Positions 28,095 through 37,386 of a stretch of DNA of 64,000 nt are shown in pieces. The position numbers and the translations under genes are program-made. How positions within the stretch are numbered: position 1 is the first letter of the stretch; each line of letters begins with the position of its first letter. This DNA is from Gemmatimonadota bacterium (GTDB lineage Bacteria; Latescibacterota; UBA2968; UBA8231). The notes below the pieces were generated by a model. The model saw nothing but the letters and a program-made list of their open reading frames with translations. It was not told the DNA's origin and did no database searches. The stretch spans positions 3,098 to 67,097 of the forward strand of contig VXOR01000009.1 of NCBI GenBank assembly GCA_009840005.1. The letters run 5' to 3'.

Positions 28095-28250
28095 TCATCT
28101 CCTCGCGCTCCCTTCCTTTTCGTTGCGCCGCGTTCCCTCGGCCTGGGCAGCGTCCAAAACGGCCCGCACCCGCTGGCGAAAATTTTTGATCTGATCATCT
28201 ACTTCATCTATAGAATTCAGTAGATCCTCCTCAACTGCATCTTCTGGCAT
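28095..28250 (-). CDS. Small acidic-then-basic protein downstream of the sigma factor
   Basis: 51 codons from ATG 28250 to TGA 28097-28095, with AGGAG 6 nt upstream. The N-terminus is acidic (MPEDAVEEDLLNSIDEVDDQ) and the C-terminus basic (AEGTRRNEKEGSARR), with a helical middle (IKNFRQRVRAVLDAAQ). It lies 52 bp after the sigma-factor stop and directly before a strong terminator, so it should be on the same transcript. No family recognised. Confidence 0.65.
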   Translation of the reverse strand: MPEDAVEEDLLNSIDEVDDQIKNFRQRVRAVLDAAQAEGTRRNEKEGSARR

Positions 28251-28302
28251 GGCATACTCCTGCGACTATTGGGGAGCAGGGGAGCCTTGTGGGGGGGCAT
28301 CT

Positions 28303-29163
28303 TCAAGCGCGGCTGTAGGAACGCAGATGATCGCAGCGACTGGGGTGGCGCAAGCGGTGTAGTGCTTTCTCCTTGATTTGCCGGACTCGCTCGCGCGTAA
28401 GCCCAAAGCGCATACCAATCTGGTCTAAGGTCATAGGCTCTTCCCCATTCAACCCAAAGTAGAGACGGAGAATCTCGGCCTCGCGTCCGATGAGTCTATT
28501 CAGAGCCGTGTCAATCTGACCGCGCAGACAGCCGCGCATCACTTGGTTTTCAGGGGACTCTTGCCGCTCGTCTGGCAGCACGTCTAGCAGACTGTGATCT
28601 TCTTCGCCGAGAAAGGCCGCGTCAAGCGACCGCATCGAGCGACTACACATTAAGGTCTCCTTGACCTCTTCAACCGGGACATCGAGCTGCTCGGCGATAG
28701 CTTCGGGGTGGGGATCGTCAGTGCGCTCTTGCTGCAAGACGCGGGAAGCTTTGGATATCTTGTAGAGCAAACCGATCTTGTTCAGCGGCAGGCGGACCGT
28801 ACGCGACTGTTCAGCTAGCGTCTGTAGGATGGCTTGGCGGATCCACCAAACGGCATAGGAGATGAACTTGAACCCTTTGTCTTCGTCAAAGCGCTCGGCG
28901 GCTGTGATCAATCCCATGTTCCCAGCACTGACCAAATCGGCGAGAGGGACACCGCGATTTTGGTATTCCTTTGCCACGCTGACCACGAAGCGCAAATTCG
29001 CTTCGACTAAGCGATTGCGTGCGCCTTCATCCCCTTGCTTGATTTTCCGCGCTAGATTGACCTCATCGGCCGGGGAGAGTGGCTTGGAATGGGCAATTTC
29101 AGCCAGATAACTCCCGAGGCAATCTTCCATATCCCAAAATGGAGCTTTAGTCATACCCGACAT
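28303..29163 (-). CDS. rpoD: Primary-type RNA polymerase sigma-70 factor (short form)
   Basis: 286 aa. Region 1.2 (LGSYLAEIAHSKPLSPADEV), regions 2.1-2.4 (NLRFVVSVAKEYQNRGVPLA, DLVSAGNMGLITAAERFDED, KFISYAVWWIRQAILQTLAE), region 3 and regions 4.1-4.2 (EPMTLDQIGMRFGLTRERVR) are present. Region 1.1 is missing and region 1-2 spacing is short, as in Bacteroidetes-type primary sigma factors. It could be the housekeeping sigma or an RpoS-like alternative. Start ATG 29163 has GAGGA upstream. Followed by a 51-aa gene and a terminator. Confidence 0.88.
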   Translation of the reverse strand: MSGMTKAPFWDMEDCLGSYLAEIAHSKPLSPADEVNLARKIKQGDEGARNRLVEANLRFVVSVAKEYQNRGVPLADLVSAGNMGLITAAERFDEDKGFKFISYAVWWIRQAILQTLAEQSRTVRLPLNKIGLLYKISKASRVLQQERTDDPHPEAIAEQLDVPVEEVKETLMCSRSMRSLDAAFLGEEDHSLLDVLPDERQESPENQVMRGCLRGQIDTALNRLIGREAEILRLYFGLNGEEPMTLDQIGMRFGLTRERVRQIKEKALHRLRHPSRCDHLRSYSRA

Positions 29164-29230
29164 GGAACCATCCTCTTCGTTTAGAGTGGGGAGGAAAAGG
29201 AAAGCTACACGTGCTTCAAACTAAAAATTG

Positions 29231-29264
29231 TTTATAACTTAGCCGGGGGCACAAAACCTGTCAA
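29231..29264 (-). promoter_or_regulatory. Candidate promoter of the sigma-factor gene
   Basis: On the minus strand TTGACA (29264-29259) is followed by TAAGTT after 17 bp and TATAAA after 22 bp. The -35 is perfect and the -10 is weak at ideal spacing, so the call is tentative. It lies about 70 bp before the ATG. Confidence 0.4.
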
Positions 29265-29282
29265 GCAATTTCTCCCAAACCC

Positions 29283-29996
29283 CTAAGCCCCCGTAAGTGC
29301 GCTTAAAACAGACTGTTGCACAGCCAGTAGGCGCTTTATGCCCACCGCCGCCAAGTCGAGCAACTCAATGGCCTGCACACGGGTAAAGGGACGCCCCTCG
29401 GCCGTGCCTTGGATTTCGACGATCCCTCCCGAGCCGGTCATAACGACGTTCATATCGGTTTCGGCGCGGCTATCTTCCTCATAGCATAGATCTAATAAGG
29501 AATGGTCTCCCACTACTCCGACGCTAACAGCGGCGACCTGATCTACGAGCACAGCGCTTTGCCGCGCCTGCAACGCCTCTACTAAAGCTACATAAGCCCC
29601 TGTTATTGAGGCCGTGCGCGTGCCGCCATCCGCCTGTATGACATCGCAATCGACATACAGCGTCCGCTCGCCTATTTGCTCCAAATCCACTACCGATCGC
29701 AGAGATCGACCGATTAGGCGCTGAATTTCGCGCGCCCGACTATTGGGTTCACGAGCCACTCGGCGCGTAGAGGATCCAGGAAGCATGCTGTATTCCGCAG
29801 TCAGCCAACCCTTGCCAGTCCCCACCAGAAAGGGCGGCACCCCATCGACGGACGACACTGTGCAGAGCACCTTTGTATCGCCTATTTCGATCAGGGCCGA
29901 TCCGGCCGCCGTTTTCAGGTACCCCGGGGAAATCTGCACCGGCCGCAACTGAGCGGGCTGGCGTCCATCGCTGCGCTTCCAGCTCGTCTCACTCAT
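29283..29996 (-). CDS. rph: Ribonuclease PH
   Basis: 237 aa. A phosphorolytic 3'-5' exoribonuclease that trims tRNA 3' ends. [20 protein letters not shown], the [16 protein letters not shown] loop, the phosphate site [16 protein letters not shown], and [20 protein letters not shown] are full matches to the family. It overlaps the zinc/DnaC-like gene by 8 bp; smpB is next upstream, forming an RNA-processing operon. Confidence 0.97.
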   Translation of the reverse strand: MSETSWKRSDGRQPAQLRPVQISPGYLKTAAGSALIEIGDTKVLCTVSSVDGVPPFLVGTGKGWLTAEYSMLPGSSTRRVAREPNSRAREIQRLIGRSLRSVVDLEQIGERTLYVDCDVIQADGGTRTASITGAYVALVEALQARQSAVLVDQVAAVSVGVVGDHSLLDLCYEEDSRAETDMNVVMTGSGGIVEIQGTAEGRPFTRVQAIELLDLAAVGIKRLLAVQQSVLSALTGA

Positions 29997-30816
29997 TGAG
30001 ATGCATCCTATAATCAGGACCGTCCATGGGGATCGATTGGCACATCTCTGCTAGGCGCGAATAGATGCGACCTTTGGCTAGGTGCTTGAGTTCTTCGAGG
30101 GGCTGGTTGGTGGTAACAACCGTGAATCGCTGGTCGCCGTAGCGGGCATCTACGAGATCGTAGAGCATTTCTATTTCCCATTCGGTCCCCCGCTGGATGC
30201 CGAAGTCATCTAGGACGAGGTAGGGCATATTGCACAACTCTTCGAGCATTGACCAAGTGTGGCCATAGCGCTCGCTATCGGCTGAATAGGTATCACGCAA
30301 TTTCTGAAAGTACGTGCGCGACAGACTGAGAAAGCGGCCCGGTTTGGTCCAGCGCAACATGAGTTCGTTGAGTGTAATGCAGCCCATCAAGGTCTTGCCC
30401 GTGCCGGGATTGCCGTGGAGAAGATAGCCGCGCTTAGGCTCTGCTGATGCATCGATCAAGTCTTGGTGAATGCGGAGATAAACCGTAGTCGCTAGGTCGA
30501 TCGGCGTCCCATCTGGTGCCGCCATGCGGAAGTCATCGACGAACTTCCACTTGTAGCGCTCGGGGATATCGGCTTGGCGAAACAGGCGATTGGTTTCCGT
30601 CATTTTACGGCGATAGGGACGGCAGGGACACCACTGGTTGCGCGAATCGTCGTCCCAGTACTGGTAGGGTGCCCTCCCCCCACACCGACACTCGACGCAC
30701 TCGCAAAGCCGCAGCGTACCATAACGGCCCACTTTGACTATCGGGTCATAGTACAGACCTCCACCACTGCACTTAGAACAGCGCATCGTGGCCTGGTTGG
30801 ACACTGGCAAACTCAC
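29989..30816 (-). CDS. DnaC/IstB-like ATPase with N-terminal cysteine-rich zinc module
   Basis: 275 aa. The N-terminal 70 residues hold eight or more Cys in zinc-ribbon-like pairs ([31 protein letters not shown]). An AAA+ core follows: Walker [17 protein letters not shown], Walker [12 protein letters not shown], sensor 1 [13 protein letters not shown] and an arginine-finger region [14 protein letters not shown]. The core resembles the helicase loader DnaC/DnaI. It is sandwiched by overlaps between smpB (4 bp) and rph (8 bp), not near replication genes, so a role in RNA surveillance or replication restart is possible. Confidence 0.82.
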   Translation of the reverse strand: MSLPVSNQATMRCSKCSGGGLYYDPIVKVGRYGTLRLCECVECRCGGRAPYQYWDDDSRNQWCPCRPYRRKMTETNRLFRQADIPERYKWKFVDDFRMAAPDGTPIDLATTVYLRIHQDLIDASAEPKRGYLLHGNPGTGKTLMGCITLNELMLRWTKPGRFLSLSRTYFQKLRDTYSADSERYGHTWSMLEELCNMPYLVLDDFGIQRGTEWEIEMLYDLVDARYGDQRFTVVTTNQPLEELKHLAKGRIYSRLAEMCQSIPMDGPDYRMHLNE

Positions 30817-31292
30817 TGGTGGCGCTCCTTGAGGGCCCGGGCGACATCGCGGTCGGCTTGGCGTTGGGCCAAAGCCTGACGCTTGTCGAATTGCTTTTTG
30901 CCGCGGACCAGCGCCAATTCCACCTTAGCTCTGCCGCGTTTGAAGTAGATCTTTAGCGGCACCAAGGTAAGGCCCTGTTGTTGCGTCCTTCCGGTCAGTC
31001 GGCGGATTTCACTGCGGTGCAAGAGCAATTTGCGCACGCGCTCTGGGTCGTGGTTGAAACTGTTGCCGCGCTCGTACTGGGCGATGTGGACATTGTGCAG
31101 GAAAACTTCGCCTCTTTCAACTAGAGCGAAGCTGTCCTTGAGGTTGGCGCGCCCGGCGCGCAACGACTTGACCTCTGTGCCGCGCAGGACAATGCCAGTC
31201 TCGTAGTGGCCCATCACCTCGTAGTCGTGCCGGGCTTTGCGATTTTGCACTACTATTGACTCGCGCTTGGCACCACTTTCCGTTTTGGCCAT
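30813..31292 (-). CDS. smpB: SsrA-binding protein SmpB
   Basis: 159 aa. Partner of tmRNA in rescue of stalled ribosomes. NRKARHDYEVMGHYETGIVL, GTEVKSLRAGRANLKDSFAL and HNVHIAQYERGNSFNHDPER are signatures; the basic C-terminal tail (GKKQFDKRQALAQRQADRDV) enters the decoding centre. First gene of the smpB-ATPase-rph run. The tmRNA gene itself is not seen in the window. Confidence 0.97.
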   Translation of the reverse strand: MAKTESGAKRESIVVQNRKARHDYEVMGHYETGIVLRGTEVKSLRAGRANLKDSFALVERGEVFLHNVHIAQYERGNSFNHDPERVRKLLLHRSEIRRLTGRTQQQGLTLVPLKIYFKRGRAKVELALVRGKKQFDKRQALAQRQADRDVARALKERHQ

Positions 31293-31362
31293 AACTGTCT
31301 ATTTCACCAAAGGAACGGGCTTGACGACTACAAGCCTCGCGTTTAATTTGTGCTGTTCACTT

Positions 31363-31449
31363 GCCGAAGTGGCGAAATTGGTAGACGCGCATGGTTCAGG
31401 ACCATGTGGGGGCAACCCCGTGGAGGTTCGAGTCCTCTCTTCGGCACCA
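31363..31449 (+). tRNA. tRNA-Leu (anticodon CAG)
   Basis: Acceptor GCCGAAG pairs with CTTCGGC; the anticodon arm CATGG-TTCAGGA-CCATG gives anticodon CAG (31397-31399). A long variable arm (TGGGGGCAACCCCGT) marks a class II tRNA, and CCA is encoded. It is divergent from smpB. Confidence 0.96.
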
Positions 31450-31576
31450 TTTTTTGCTTCTTTTTTGTCCCTAACTAAATTTAATCTACACGCCTTGTTC
31501 CAACCCGCGCAAGGGACTGCCTACACGCGCAACAACCCCTGCCTTCAATATATACAACTCGCGAAAGGATATCTCT

Positions 31577-31954
31577 ATGGCTCACTTTCTGCACACCCGC
31601 ATCCGCGTCGGTGATCTCGAACGCTCTATTGAGTGGTATTGCACTCACCTCGGCTTTGAGGTCCGGAGCCGCTCCGATAAGTCGCCCGCTGGCAATCAGA
31701 TCGTTCATCTTGAACTGCCCGGCAATGAACACACCTTAGAGCTGACCTACTCCGCTGATTATCAACTCGCCGTCCCCGAAGATCTCATGCACCTCGCGAT
31801 CGCGGTCTCCGATCTGATCGGCTTTTGCGACACTTTGGAAAACAACGGGATCGAAATATGGCCTGGCGATTGGCGCACGACCTTTCCCACCGGCCGCAAG
31901 ATGGCCTTTATCGACGATCCCGACGGTTACGAGATCGAGCTACTCGAAGATTGA
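31577..31954 (+). CDS. Glyoxalase-fold (VOC) protein, lactoylglutathione-lyase-like
   Basis: 125 aa with a ribosome site (AAAGGAT) upstream. Two beta-alpha-beta-beta-beta units: LHTRIRVGDLERSIEWYCTH and LMHLAIAVSDLIGFCDTLEN. Metal ligands of glyoxalase I are in place: His in HTRIRV, Glu in HTLELTYS, His in MHLAIAV and Glu in GYEIELLE. Length is normal. It may detoxify methylglyoxal. It lies 127 bp after tRNA-Leu, and its last 28 bp overlap the convergent DUF815 gene. Confidence 0.88.
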   Translation: MAHFLHTRIRVGDLERSIEWYCTHLGFEVRSRSDKSPAGNQIVHLELPGNEHTLELTYSADYQLAVPEDLMHLAIAVSDLIGFCDTLENNGIEIWPGDWRTTFPTGRKMAFIDDPDGYEIELLED

Positions 31955-33399
31955 TTGGAATCGCCCTTGTCGCGCAAGTACTGCGGCAAGTAGGCGTCGA
32001 CGAAGTCCCGCGCCGTCCGGCCTCCGACTAAATCGTGGTTGTGTCGCATCCGCCAAACCTCGAAAGCGGCCAATAAATCTTCTTCTGGCAGGTCGATCCC
32101 TGCCCGACGTGCATAGGACAGAACCATGGCGCGATATTGCTGCCGACTAGGCAGATCGAGGAAGACTTTGAGGGCAAAACGGTCGTCTAGCGCCCGCTCC
32201 TGATCAAGACGTTGCAGTTGTTGAGGGTCGTAGAATTCGGCCTGAATACCTTGGTTGACCCGGTTGGGGCGCTCGTCGTCTATCTGCATCTGGCCCAGCC
32301 CTTGCGGACGCTCGCCCTCCCGGTCGACTAAGTCCTTGTAGTTGGAGGTCGCATAGAAAACCAAGTTGTCCGGACATGCTTCGAGCCCTCCGTCGAGCGT
32401 CCGCGAGAGCAGGTGCAGGCTGTTGTCGCCCCGGTCCAGAGAGACATTGTCCAGCACGCCCACAAAGCGCTGGCAACGCCCCCGGACGAGGGCAAAGAGA
32501 TCGGGTAACAGATGGTAACAAGACGGGGCGATTTCGACGGCGCGCAGGCCTTGATCAAAGAACTTTCCCACTAAGGCCCGTATCAGCGTCGATTTGCCGC
32601 CGCCTCGCGGTCCCCAGATCAGCGCGTTGTGCGCCCGATAACCGGCGAGAAAATGACGCGTATTTTCCTCAAGGACTTGGATTCTCGCTTCGTTGCCCTC
32701 CAGCCAGCCGAGGGGAAATTCCGCGAAGTGGCGAATGGGGTCTAAGCTGGGTTTGGCCCCCCTGTCGCCCAAGCGAAAGGCCGGGAACCGGCGCAGCGCC
32801 CCCCGCCCGTGCTCGCGTATCAAGCACCCGAGCGCCTCAGCCAACTCAGCCCAATTCTCGCTGCGAGCAAAACGCTCTTTCATTTGGCCAACGGCTGAGG
32901 GTTCCCCCCCATCCCCGGGCATGGGGGCCAAGGACTCCGCGTCGTTGCCGATCAGCCGCAGCCATACCCCCCAAGGGGGACGGGCCAAGACCGCTGCACT
33001 TTGCAAGTCGCGGCACGCAACTTGGCGCAGTGCAGCGGGAACATCGGCTGGAGCTTGCTCTTCGCAAGCGCGCAAAAACGAGTGTCGGCCATCGAAGAGC
33101 CGGTTGAGCAGCAGTCCTTGTAAATCCGGTGCGCCACCGCCCCAATCGCCGTTGAGCGCCGCCGTGAGGAGCACATCGGAGCAACGCTGATGTTGCGCGG
33201 CCAACTCGTCCGCCGTGCGCTGTGCCTCTTTACCCGCCACCAGCCTATCGGCACACGCCTGAGCACAGCGCAGCAAGGAACGCAACTGCTCAATCTCAGC
33301 GGGCTCAAGTAGCTGGCTGAAGGAGGAAAACCGGTCCAAAGCAGTCAGCATGGCTTCGACTTGACCGGCAATCTGTAATGTCTCTTCGCTCCTCGTCAT
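31927..33399 (-). CDS. DUF815-family P-loop ATPase
   Basis: 490 aa. The N-terminal 200 residues are poorly conserved. The ATPase part begins near residue 230 (GWLEGNEARIQVLEENTRHF); Walker A is ALIWGPRGGGKSTLIRALVG, Walker B RFVGVLDNVSLDRGD, sensor NLVFYATSNYKDLVDREG, and LDDRFALKVFLDLPSRQQYR completes the AAA core. DUF815 proteins are widespread but of unknown role. Its 3' end overlaps the glyoxalase-like gene by 28 bp. Confidence 0.88.
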   Translation of the reverse strand: MTRSEETLQIAGQVEAMLTALDRFSSFSQLLEPAEIEQLRSLLRCAQACADRLVAGKEAQRTADELAAQHQRCSDVLLTAALNGDWGGGAPDLQGLLLNRLFDGRHSFLRACEEQAPADVPAALRQVACRDLQSAAVLARPPWGVWLRLIGNDAESLAPMPGDGGEPSAVGQMKERFARSENWAELAEALGCLIREHGRGALRRFPAFRLGDRGAKPSLDPIRHFAEFPLGWLEGNEARIQVLEENTRHFLAGYRAHNALIWGPRGGGKSTLIRALVGKFFDQGLRAVEIAPSCYHLLPDLFALVRGRCQRFVGVLDNVSLDRGDNSLHLLSRTLDGGLEACPDNLVFYATSNYKDLVDREGERPQGLGQMQIDDERPNRVNQGIQAEFYDPQQLQRLDQERALDDRFALKVFLDLPSRQQYRAMVLSYARRAGIDLPEEDLLAAFEVWRMRHNHDLVGGRTARDFVDAYLPQYLRDKGDSNQSSSSSIS

Positions 33400-33505
33400 C
33401 TCAATGCAAAACCTAATTGACCTGAGTTATATAATTCGCTGCCAGATGGGAACGAACTGCAATGCCGTAACTTCTTGGGAGGCAACCAGTAGTGAAGAAA
33501 AAAAC

Positions 33506-33579
33506 TACCCCCGGGCGGATTCGAACCGCCGACCCACAGATTAGGAATCTGTTGCTCTATCCTGCTGAGCTACGGGGGC
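33506..33579 (-). tRNA. tRNA-Arg (anticodon CCT)
   Basis: Minus-strand cloverleaf: acceptor GCCCCCG with CGGGGGT (one G-U pair), D arm GCTC...GAGC, anticodon arm ACAGA-TTCCTAA-TCTGT giving CCT (33543-33545), and T arm GGCGGTTCGAATCCGCC. CCA is not encoded. It lies between the DUF815 gene and the divergent respiratory operon. Confidence 0.93.
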
Positions 33580-33652
33580 TATAGGAGGGGCGCTATTCAT
33601 ATTATACTGCGCGAGACTCAAAGTCAAATGCCCGAGTTTTTTATCGCATGTG

Positions 33653-33680
33653 TTGACACCAAATTAAACTGGCCTAATTT
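33653..33680 (+). promoter_or_regulatory. Candidate promoter of the respiratory operon
   Basis: TTGACA (33653-33658), a 16-bp spacer and TAATTT (33675-33680), about 60 bp before actA, within an AT-rich stretch. The -35 is perfect and the -10 only partial. Confidence 0.4.
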
Positions 33681-33741
33681 ACAAGATTGTTTTGGTCATA
33701 AGGCCAGCTTTATGCAACTTCAGCTAAACTAATATCAAAAT

Positions 33742-34398
33742 ATGGCTCAAGTATTTCCGCGCAGCGCTAACTGGGCTTCCAAAGCCAGCATCCTCGTTGG
33801 CCTCGTCCTAGTCGGCAGTATCCTCGGTATCGTCCTCAACATCAATCGCATTTACTTCGTCAATCAAGTCAACGTGCCCATTGACCAGCCCGTTCCCTTC
33901 AGCCACAAACACCACGTCACCGGCATGGGCATCGACTGCCGCTATTGCCACACTACTGTCGAGGAGAGTGCTTTTGCCGGCATTCCCCCGACCGAAACCT
34001 GCATGACCTGCCACTCGCAGATCTGGACCGAAGCGCCCATCCTCGAACCCGTGCGCGCCAGCTTCCGCGATAACGTGCCCATCGAGTGGAATCGCGTCCA
34101 CGACCTGCCCGACTTCGCCTATTTCAACCACAGCATCCACGTCAACCAAGGCATTGGCTGCCAGTCGTGCCACGGCCAAGTCGATCAAATGCCCCTGATG
34201 TGGAAAGCCGAATCGCTGAATATGGAATGGTGTCTCGATTGCCACCGCGACCCCGCCCAGTACATCCGCCCGCGCGACCAAGTCTTTAACATGAATTACC
34301 AATATCCAGCCGACCAAGAAAGCTTTGGTGCACAACTCGTCGCCGAATACGGCGTGCAGACCAGTCAACTCACCAACTGCTCTATCTGCCATCGCTAA
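33742..34398 (+). CDS. actA: Alternative complex III pentahaem cytochrome c subunit
   Basis: 218 aa. One N-terminal transmembrane anchor (SILVGLVLVGSILGIVLNI) and five CxxCH haem sites: CRYCH, CMTCH, CQSCH, CLDCH and, at the very C-terminus, CSICHR. This is the ActA layout. In alternative complex III it passes electrons from the Fe-S chain of ActB toward the oxidase on the periplasmic side. First gene of a plus-strand operon to ctaF; the gap to actB is 2 bp. Confidence 0.95.
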   Translation: MAQVFPRSANWASKASILVGLVLVGSILGIVLNINRIYFVNQVNVPIDQPVPFSHKHHVTGMGIDCRYCHTTVEESAFAGIPPTETCMTCHSQIWTEAPILEPVRASFRDNVPIEWNRVHDLPDFAYFNHSIHVNQGIGCQSCHGQVDQMPLMWKAESLNMEWCLDCHRDPAQYIRPRDQVFNMNYQYPADQESFGAQLVAEYGVQTSQLTNCSICHR

Positions 34399-34400
34399 AT

Positions 34401-37385
34401 ATGGAAACCAGAAAAAACATCGATCTCTCGGCCATCCGCGCCCGCCTTAAAGCCTCTCAGGGCCAAGAGTACTGGCGCAGCTTGGACCAACTAGCCCAGA
34501 CCGAAGAATTCGCCGCCATGGTCCAGCGCGAGTTCCCCGAGCAAGCTGCCGAGTTGAAGGATCCGGTAAGTCGGCGGAATTTCCTCAAGCTCATGAGCGC
34601 ATCGCTGGCACTAGGCGGGCTTTCGAGCTGTACGATTCAGCCCAGCGAAAAAATAGTCCCCCAAGTCCGAGCGCCCGAAAACGTCATCCCCGGCAAGCCT
34701 CAGTACTTTGCCTCCGCCATCTCGTTCGGCGGTATTGGCATGGGTATCCTAGTCGAGAGCCACATGGGGCGGCCGACCAAAATCGAGGGCAATCCCGAGC
34801 ATCCCTCCGGCAGCCGCGGCTCCAATGCGCTCGTCCAAGCTTCGATCCTCGACCTCTACGATCCCGATCGGTCGCAAACGGTCAAAAACGCCGGTCGCAT
34901 CAGCACTTGGAGCATCTTCATAGCAGATCTGACACAGCGTCTGAGCTTGCACGAGGCCACTGGCGGAGCTGGCCTGTGCATCCTTACCCAGACGGCGACT
35001 TCCCCGACTCTCGGGCACCAGTTGCAAGCCCTGCGGGATAAATTTCCCCAAGCCCAGTGGCACCAGTATGAACCCGTCAATCGCGACAACGCCCGTGCCG
35101 GGGCCCAAATGGCGTTTGGCGAGCCGGTCCATGCGTCTTACGACTTAGCCAAAGCCAAGGTCATTCTATCGCTGGACGCGAACTTTACCAGCAGCGGTGC
35201 TGGCAATGTCCGCCACGCTCGGGATTTCGCAGCTGGCCGGAACGTGCGCAATGGCTCAAAGGCCTTCAACCGGCTCTATGTGGTCGAGAGCAGTCCAACG
35301 GGCACGGGCAGTGTAGCCGATCATCGTTTGGCCTTGGGCACGGCGCACATCGAAGCCTTGGCTTTAAAGGTAGCCCAAGGGCTTGGCATCGACTGGAAAG
35401 GGCCGAGCGTTCCCGCCGACTTCTCTGCTCACGATGCTTGGATTGCAGCCCTAGTCGACGACCTAAAGTCCAATCCCGGCCAAAGCCTCGTGCTCGCTGG
35501 CGACCAACAATCCCCTGTGGTACACGCTTTAGCCCATGCCATCAACCACGCCCTAGGCAATGCAGGTACAACCGTACACTACACCGAACCCCTCGAAGTC
35601 GAGTCGGTTGATCAGCGAGAGTCGCTATCCGCTTTAGTCGCAGACATGAACGCCGGTCAAGTCGAGTCTCTGTTCATCCTCGGTGGCAATCCAGTGTACG
35701 ACGCGCCCGTGGACCTCAACTTTGCTGCCGCGCTCAACAAGGTCGAATACCGCGTTCACCTCGGCCTGTACGACAATGAAACGTCGGAACTCTGCCACTG
35801 GCACATTCCGGAATCGCACTTCCTCGAAGCCTGGAGCGACACCCGTGCCCACGATGGCCTTGCCACGATCGTCCAGCCGCTGATTCGCCCGCTCTACAAG
35901 AGCAAATCAGCCCATGACCTCTTGGCGGTACTCACCGGCCAGCCCGGGGTCCCCGATCTCGACATCGTGCGCCAGTACTGGGAGAGCCAAGGCCTAGATG
36001 CGATTGCTTGGCGCCGCGCACTGCACGATGGCTTCGTCGAGGGCACGCGCCCCGAAGCCCAATCCGTGGAGCTAGGCACTTTGCAGTTGCCGGCAACTAC
36101 TGGGAGCCTTCCCGAGGAAGAAGATCTCGAAATCCACTTTCGGCCCGACCCCATGGTGTGGGACGGTCGCTTTACCAACAACGCTTGGCTACAGGAAACT
36201 CCAAAGCCCATCACGAAGCTCACTTGGGACAACGCCGCCCTCGTCAGCCCAGCCACGGCCGAGCGCCTGCGACTCGAGAGCGAATTCCTCGCCGAGTTGC
36301 GCTTTGATGGGCGCGCGATCAATGCCGCGGTTTGGATCGTACCCGGCCAAGCCGACGGCGTCGTCACCCTGCACTTGGGCTACGGCCAACAGCGCAGTGG
36401 GCGCGTCGGGCGCGATACGGGATTTAATGCCTATGCCCTGCGGCCGACGGCGGCCTTGTGGAGTGGCACCGGCCTACAGGTCAGCGGCTCCTACGACAAC
36501 TATCGCCTCGCCTGCACCCAGGATCATAACAGCATGGAGGGCCGCAATTTCGTGCGCCAAGCCTCGCTGGACTACTACCAAGCGCATCCGCACTTTGCCC
36601 ACGAGGGAACCCACGATCCGCCCGATGACTTGACGCTGCACAACCGCACGGATCACCAATACACGGGCTATGCCTGGGGTATGGTCATCGATTTAGGGGC
36701 CTGCATCGGCTGCAATACGTGTGCAATGGCCTGCCAGGCCGAAAACAACATCCCCGTCGTGGGCAAGGACGAAGTCCTCAACGGTCGCGAAATGTCTTGG
36801 GTACGCGTCGATCGCTACTACAAAGGCTCGCACGACAACCCCGACGAGATCGTGCACCAACCCGTGCCCTGCATGCAATGCGAAAACGCTCCTTGCGAGT
36901 TGGTCTGTCCGGTCGCAGCCACGGTCCACAGCGACGAAGGGCTGAACGACATGGTGTACAATCGCTGCGTCGGCACCCGCTACTGCGCCAACAACTGCCC
37001 CTACAAGGTCCGGCGTTTCAATTTCCTCCAATACGCCGACCGCGATACTGAAAGTTTAAAATTGCAGCGCAACCCGGATGTAACCACGCGCTCCCGCGGT
37101 GTAATGGAAAAATGCACGTACTGCGTCCAGCGCATCAATCAAGCGCGCATTGAGGCCAAAAAGGCTAAGCGCACCATAGGCGATGGCGAAATTGTCACCG
37201 CCTGTGAACAGGCCTGCCCGACTGAAGCCATCGTCTTCGGGAACATCAACGATCCCAATAGCCAGGTTTCCGCTCTCAAGGCGTCTCCACTCAACTACGG
37301 CATCCTCACCGAGTTGAACACGCGCCCCCGCACTACATATTTGGCAGGCATCAAAAACCCGAATCCCAAGATTGCCGAGGCTTAG
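34401..37385 (+). CDS. actB: Alternative complex III large subunit, molybdopterin-oxidoreductase-like/ferredoxin fusion
   Basis: 994 aa. A Tat-type signal ([20 protein letters not shown]) near residue 60 is preceded by an ActB-typical leader. The middle is a molybdopterin-oxidoreductase-like domain that lacks the N-terminal cluster cysteines, as known for ActB. The C-terminal ferredoxin domain has four cysteine clusters: [43 protein letters not shown] and CTYCVQ...CEQACPTEA. Seen in the genome of aerobic FCB bacteria as the core of the complex. The actC start follows the stop by 1 bp. Confidence 0.95.
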   Translation: METRKNIDLSAIRARLKASQGQEYWRSLDQLAQTEEFAAMVQREFPEQAAELKDPVSRRNFLKLMSASLALGGLSSCTIQPSEKIVPQVRAPENVIPGKPQYFASAISFGGIGMGILVESHMGRPTKIEGNPEHPSGSRGSNALVQASILDLYDPDRSQTVKNAGRISTWSIFIADLTQRLSLHEATGGAGLCILTQTATSPTLGHQLQALRDKFPQAQWHQYEPVNRDNARAGAQMAFGEPVHASYDLAKAKVILSLDANFTSSGAGNVRHARDFAAGRNVRNGSKAFNRLYVVESSPTGTGSVADHRLALGTAHIEALALKVAQGLGIDWKGPSVPADFSAHDAWIAALVDDLKSNPGQSLVLAGDQQSPVVHALAHAINHALGNAGTTVHYTEPLEVESVDQRESLSALVADMNAGQVESLFILGGNPVYDAPVDLNFAAALNKVEYRVHLGLYDNETSELCHWHIPESHFLEAWSDTRAHDGLATIVQPLIRPLYKSKSAHDLLAVLTGQPGVPDLDIVRQYWESQGLDAIAWRRALHDGFVEGTRPEAQSVELGTLQLPATTGSLPEEEDLEIHFRPDPMVWDGRFTNNAWLQETPKPITKLTWDNAALVSPATAERLRLESEFLAELRFDGRAINAAVWIVPGQADGVVTLHLGYGQQRSGRVGRDTGFNAYALRPTAALWSGTGLQVSGSYDNYRLACTQDHNSMEGRNFVRQASLDYYQAHPHFAHEGTHDPPDDLTLHNRTDHQYTGYAWGMVIDLGACIGCNTCAMACQAENNIPVVGKDEVLNGREMSWVRVDRYYKGSHDNPDEIVHQPVPCMQCENAPCELVCPVAATVHSDEGLNDMVYNRCVGTRYCANNCPYKVRRFNFLQYADRDTESLKLQRNPDVTTRSRGVMEKCTYCVQRINQARIEAKKAKRTIGDGEIVTACEQACPTEAIVFGNINDPNSQVSALKASPLNYGILTELNTRPRTTYLAGIKNPNPKIAEA

Positions 37386-37386
37386 C

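Noticed and set aside
31363..33579. tRNA-associated integrated element
   Set aside because: No integrase, att repeat or phage gene lies between or beside tRNA-Leu and tRNA-Arg.
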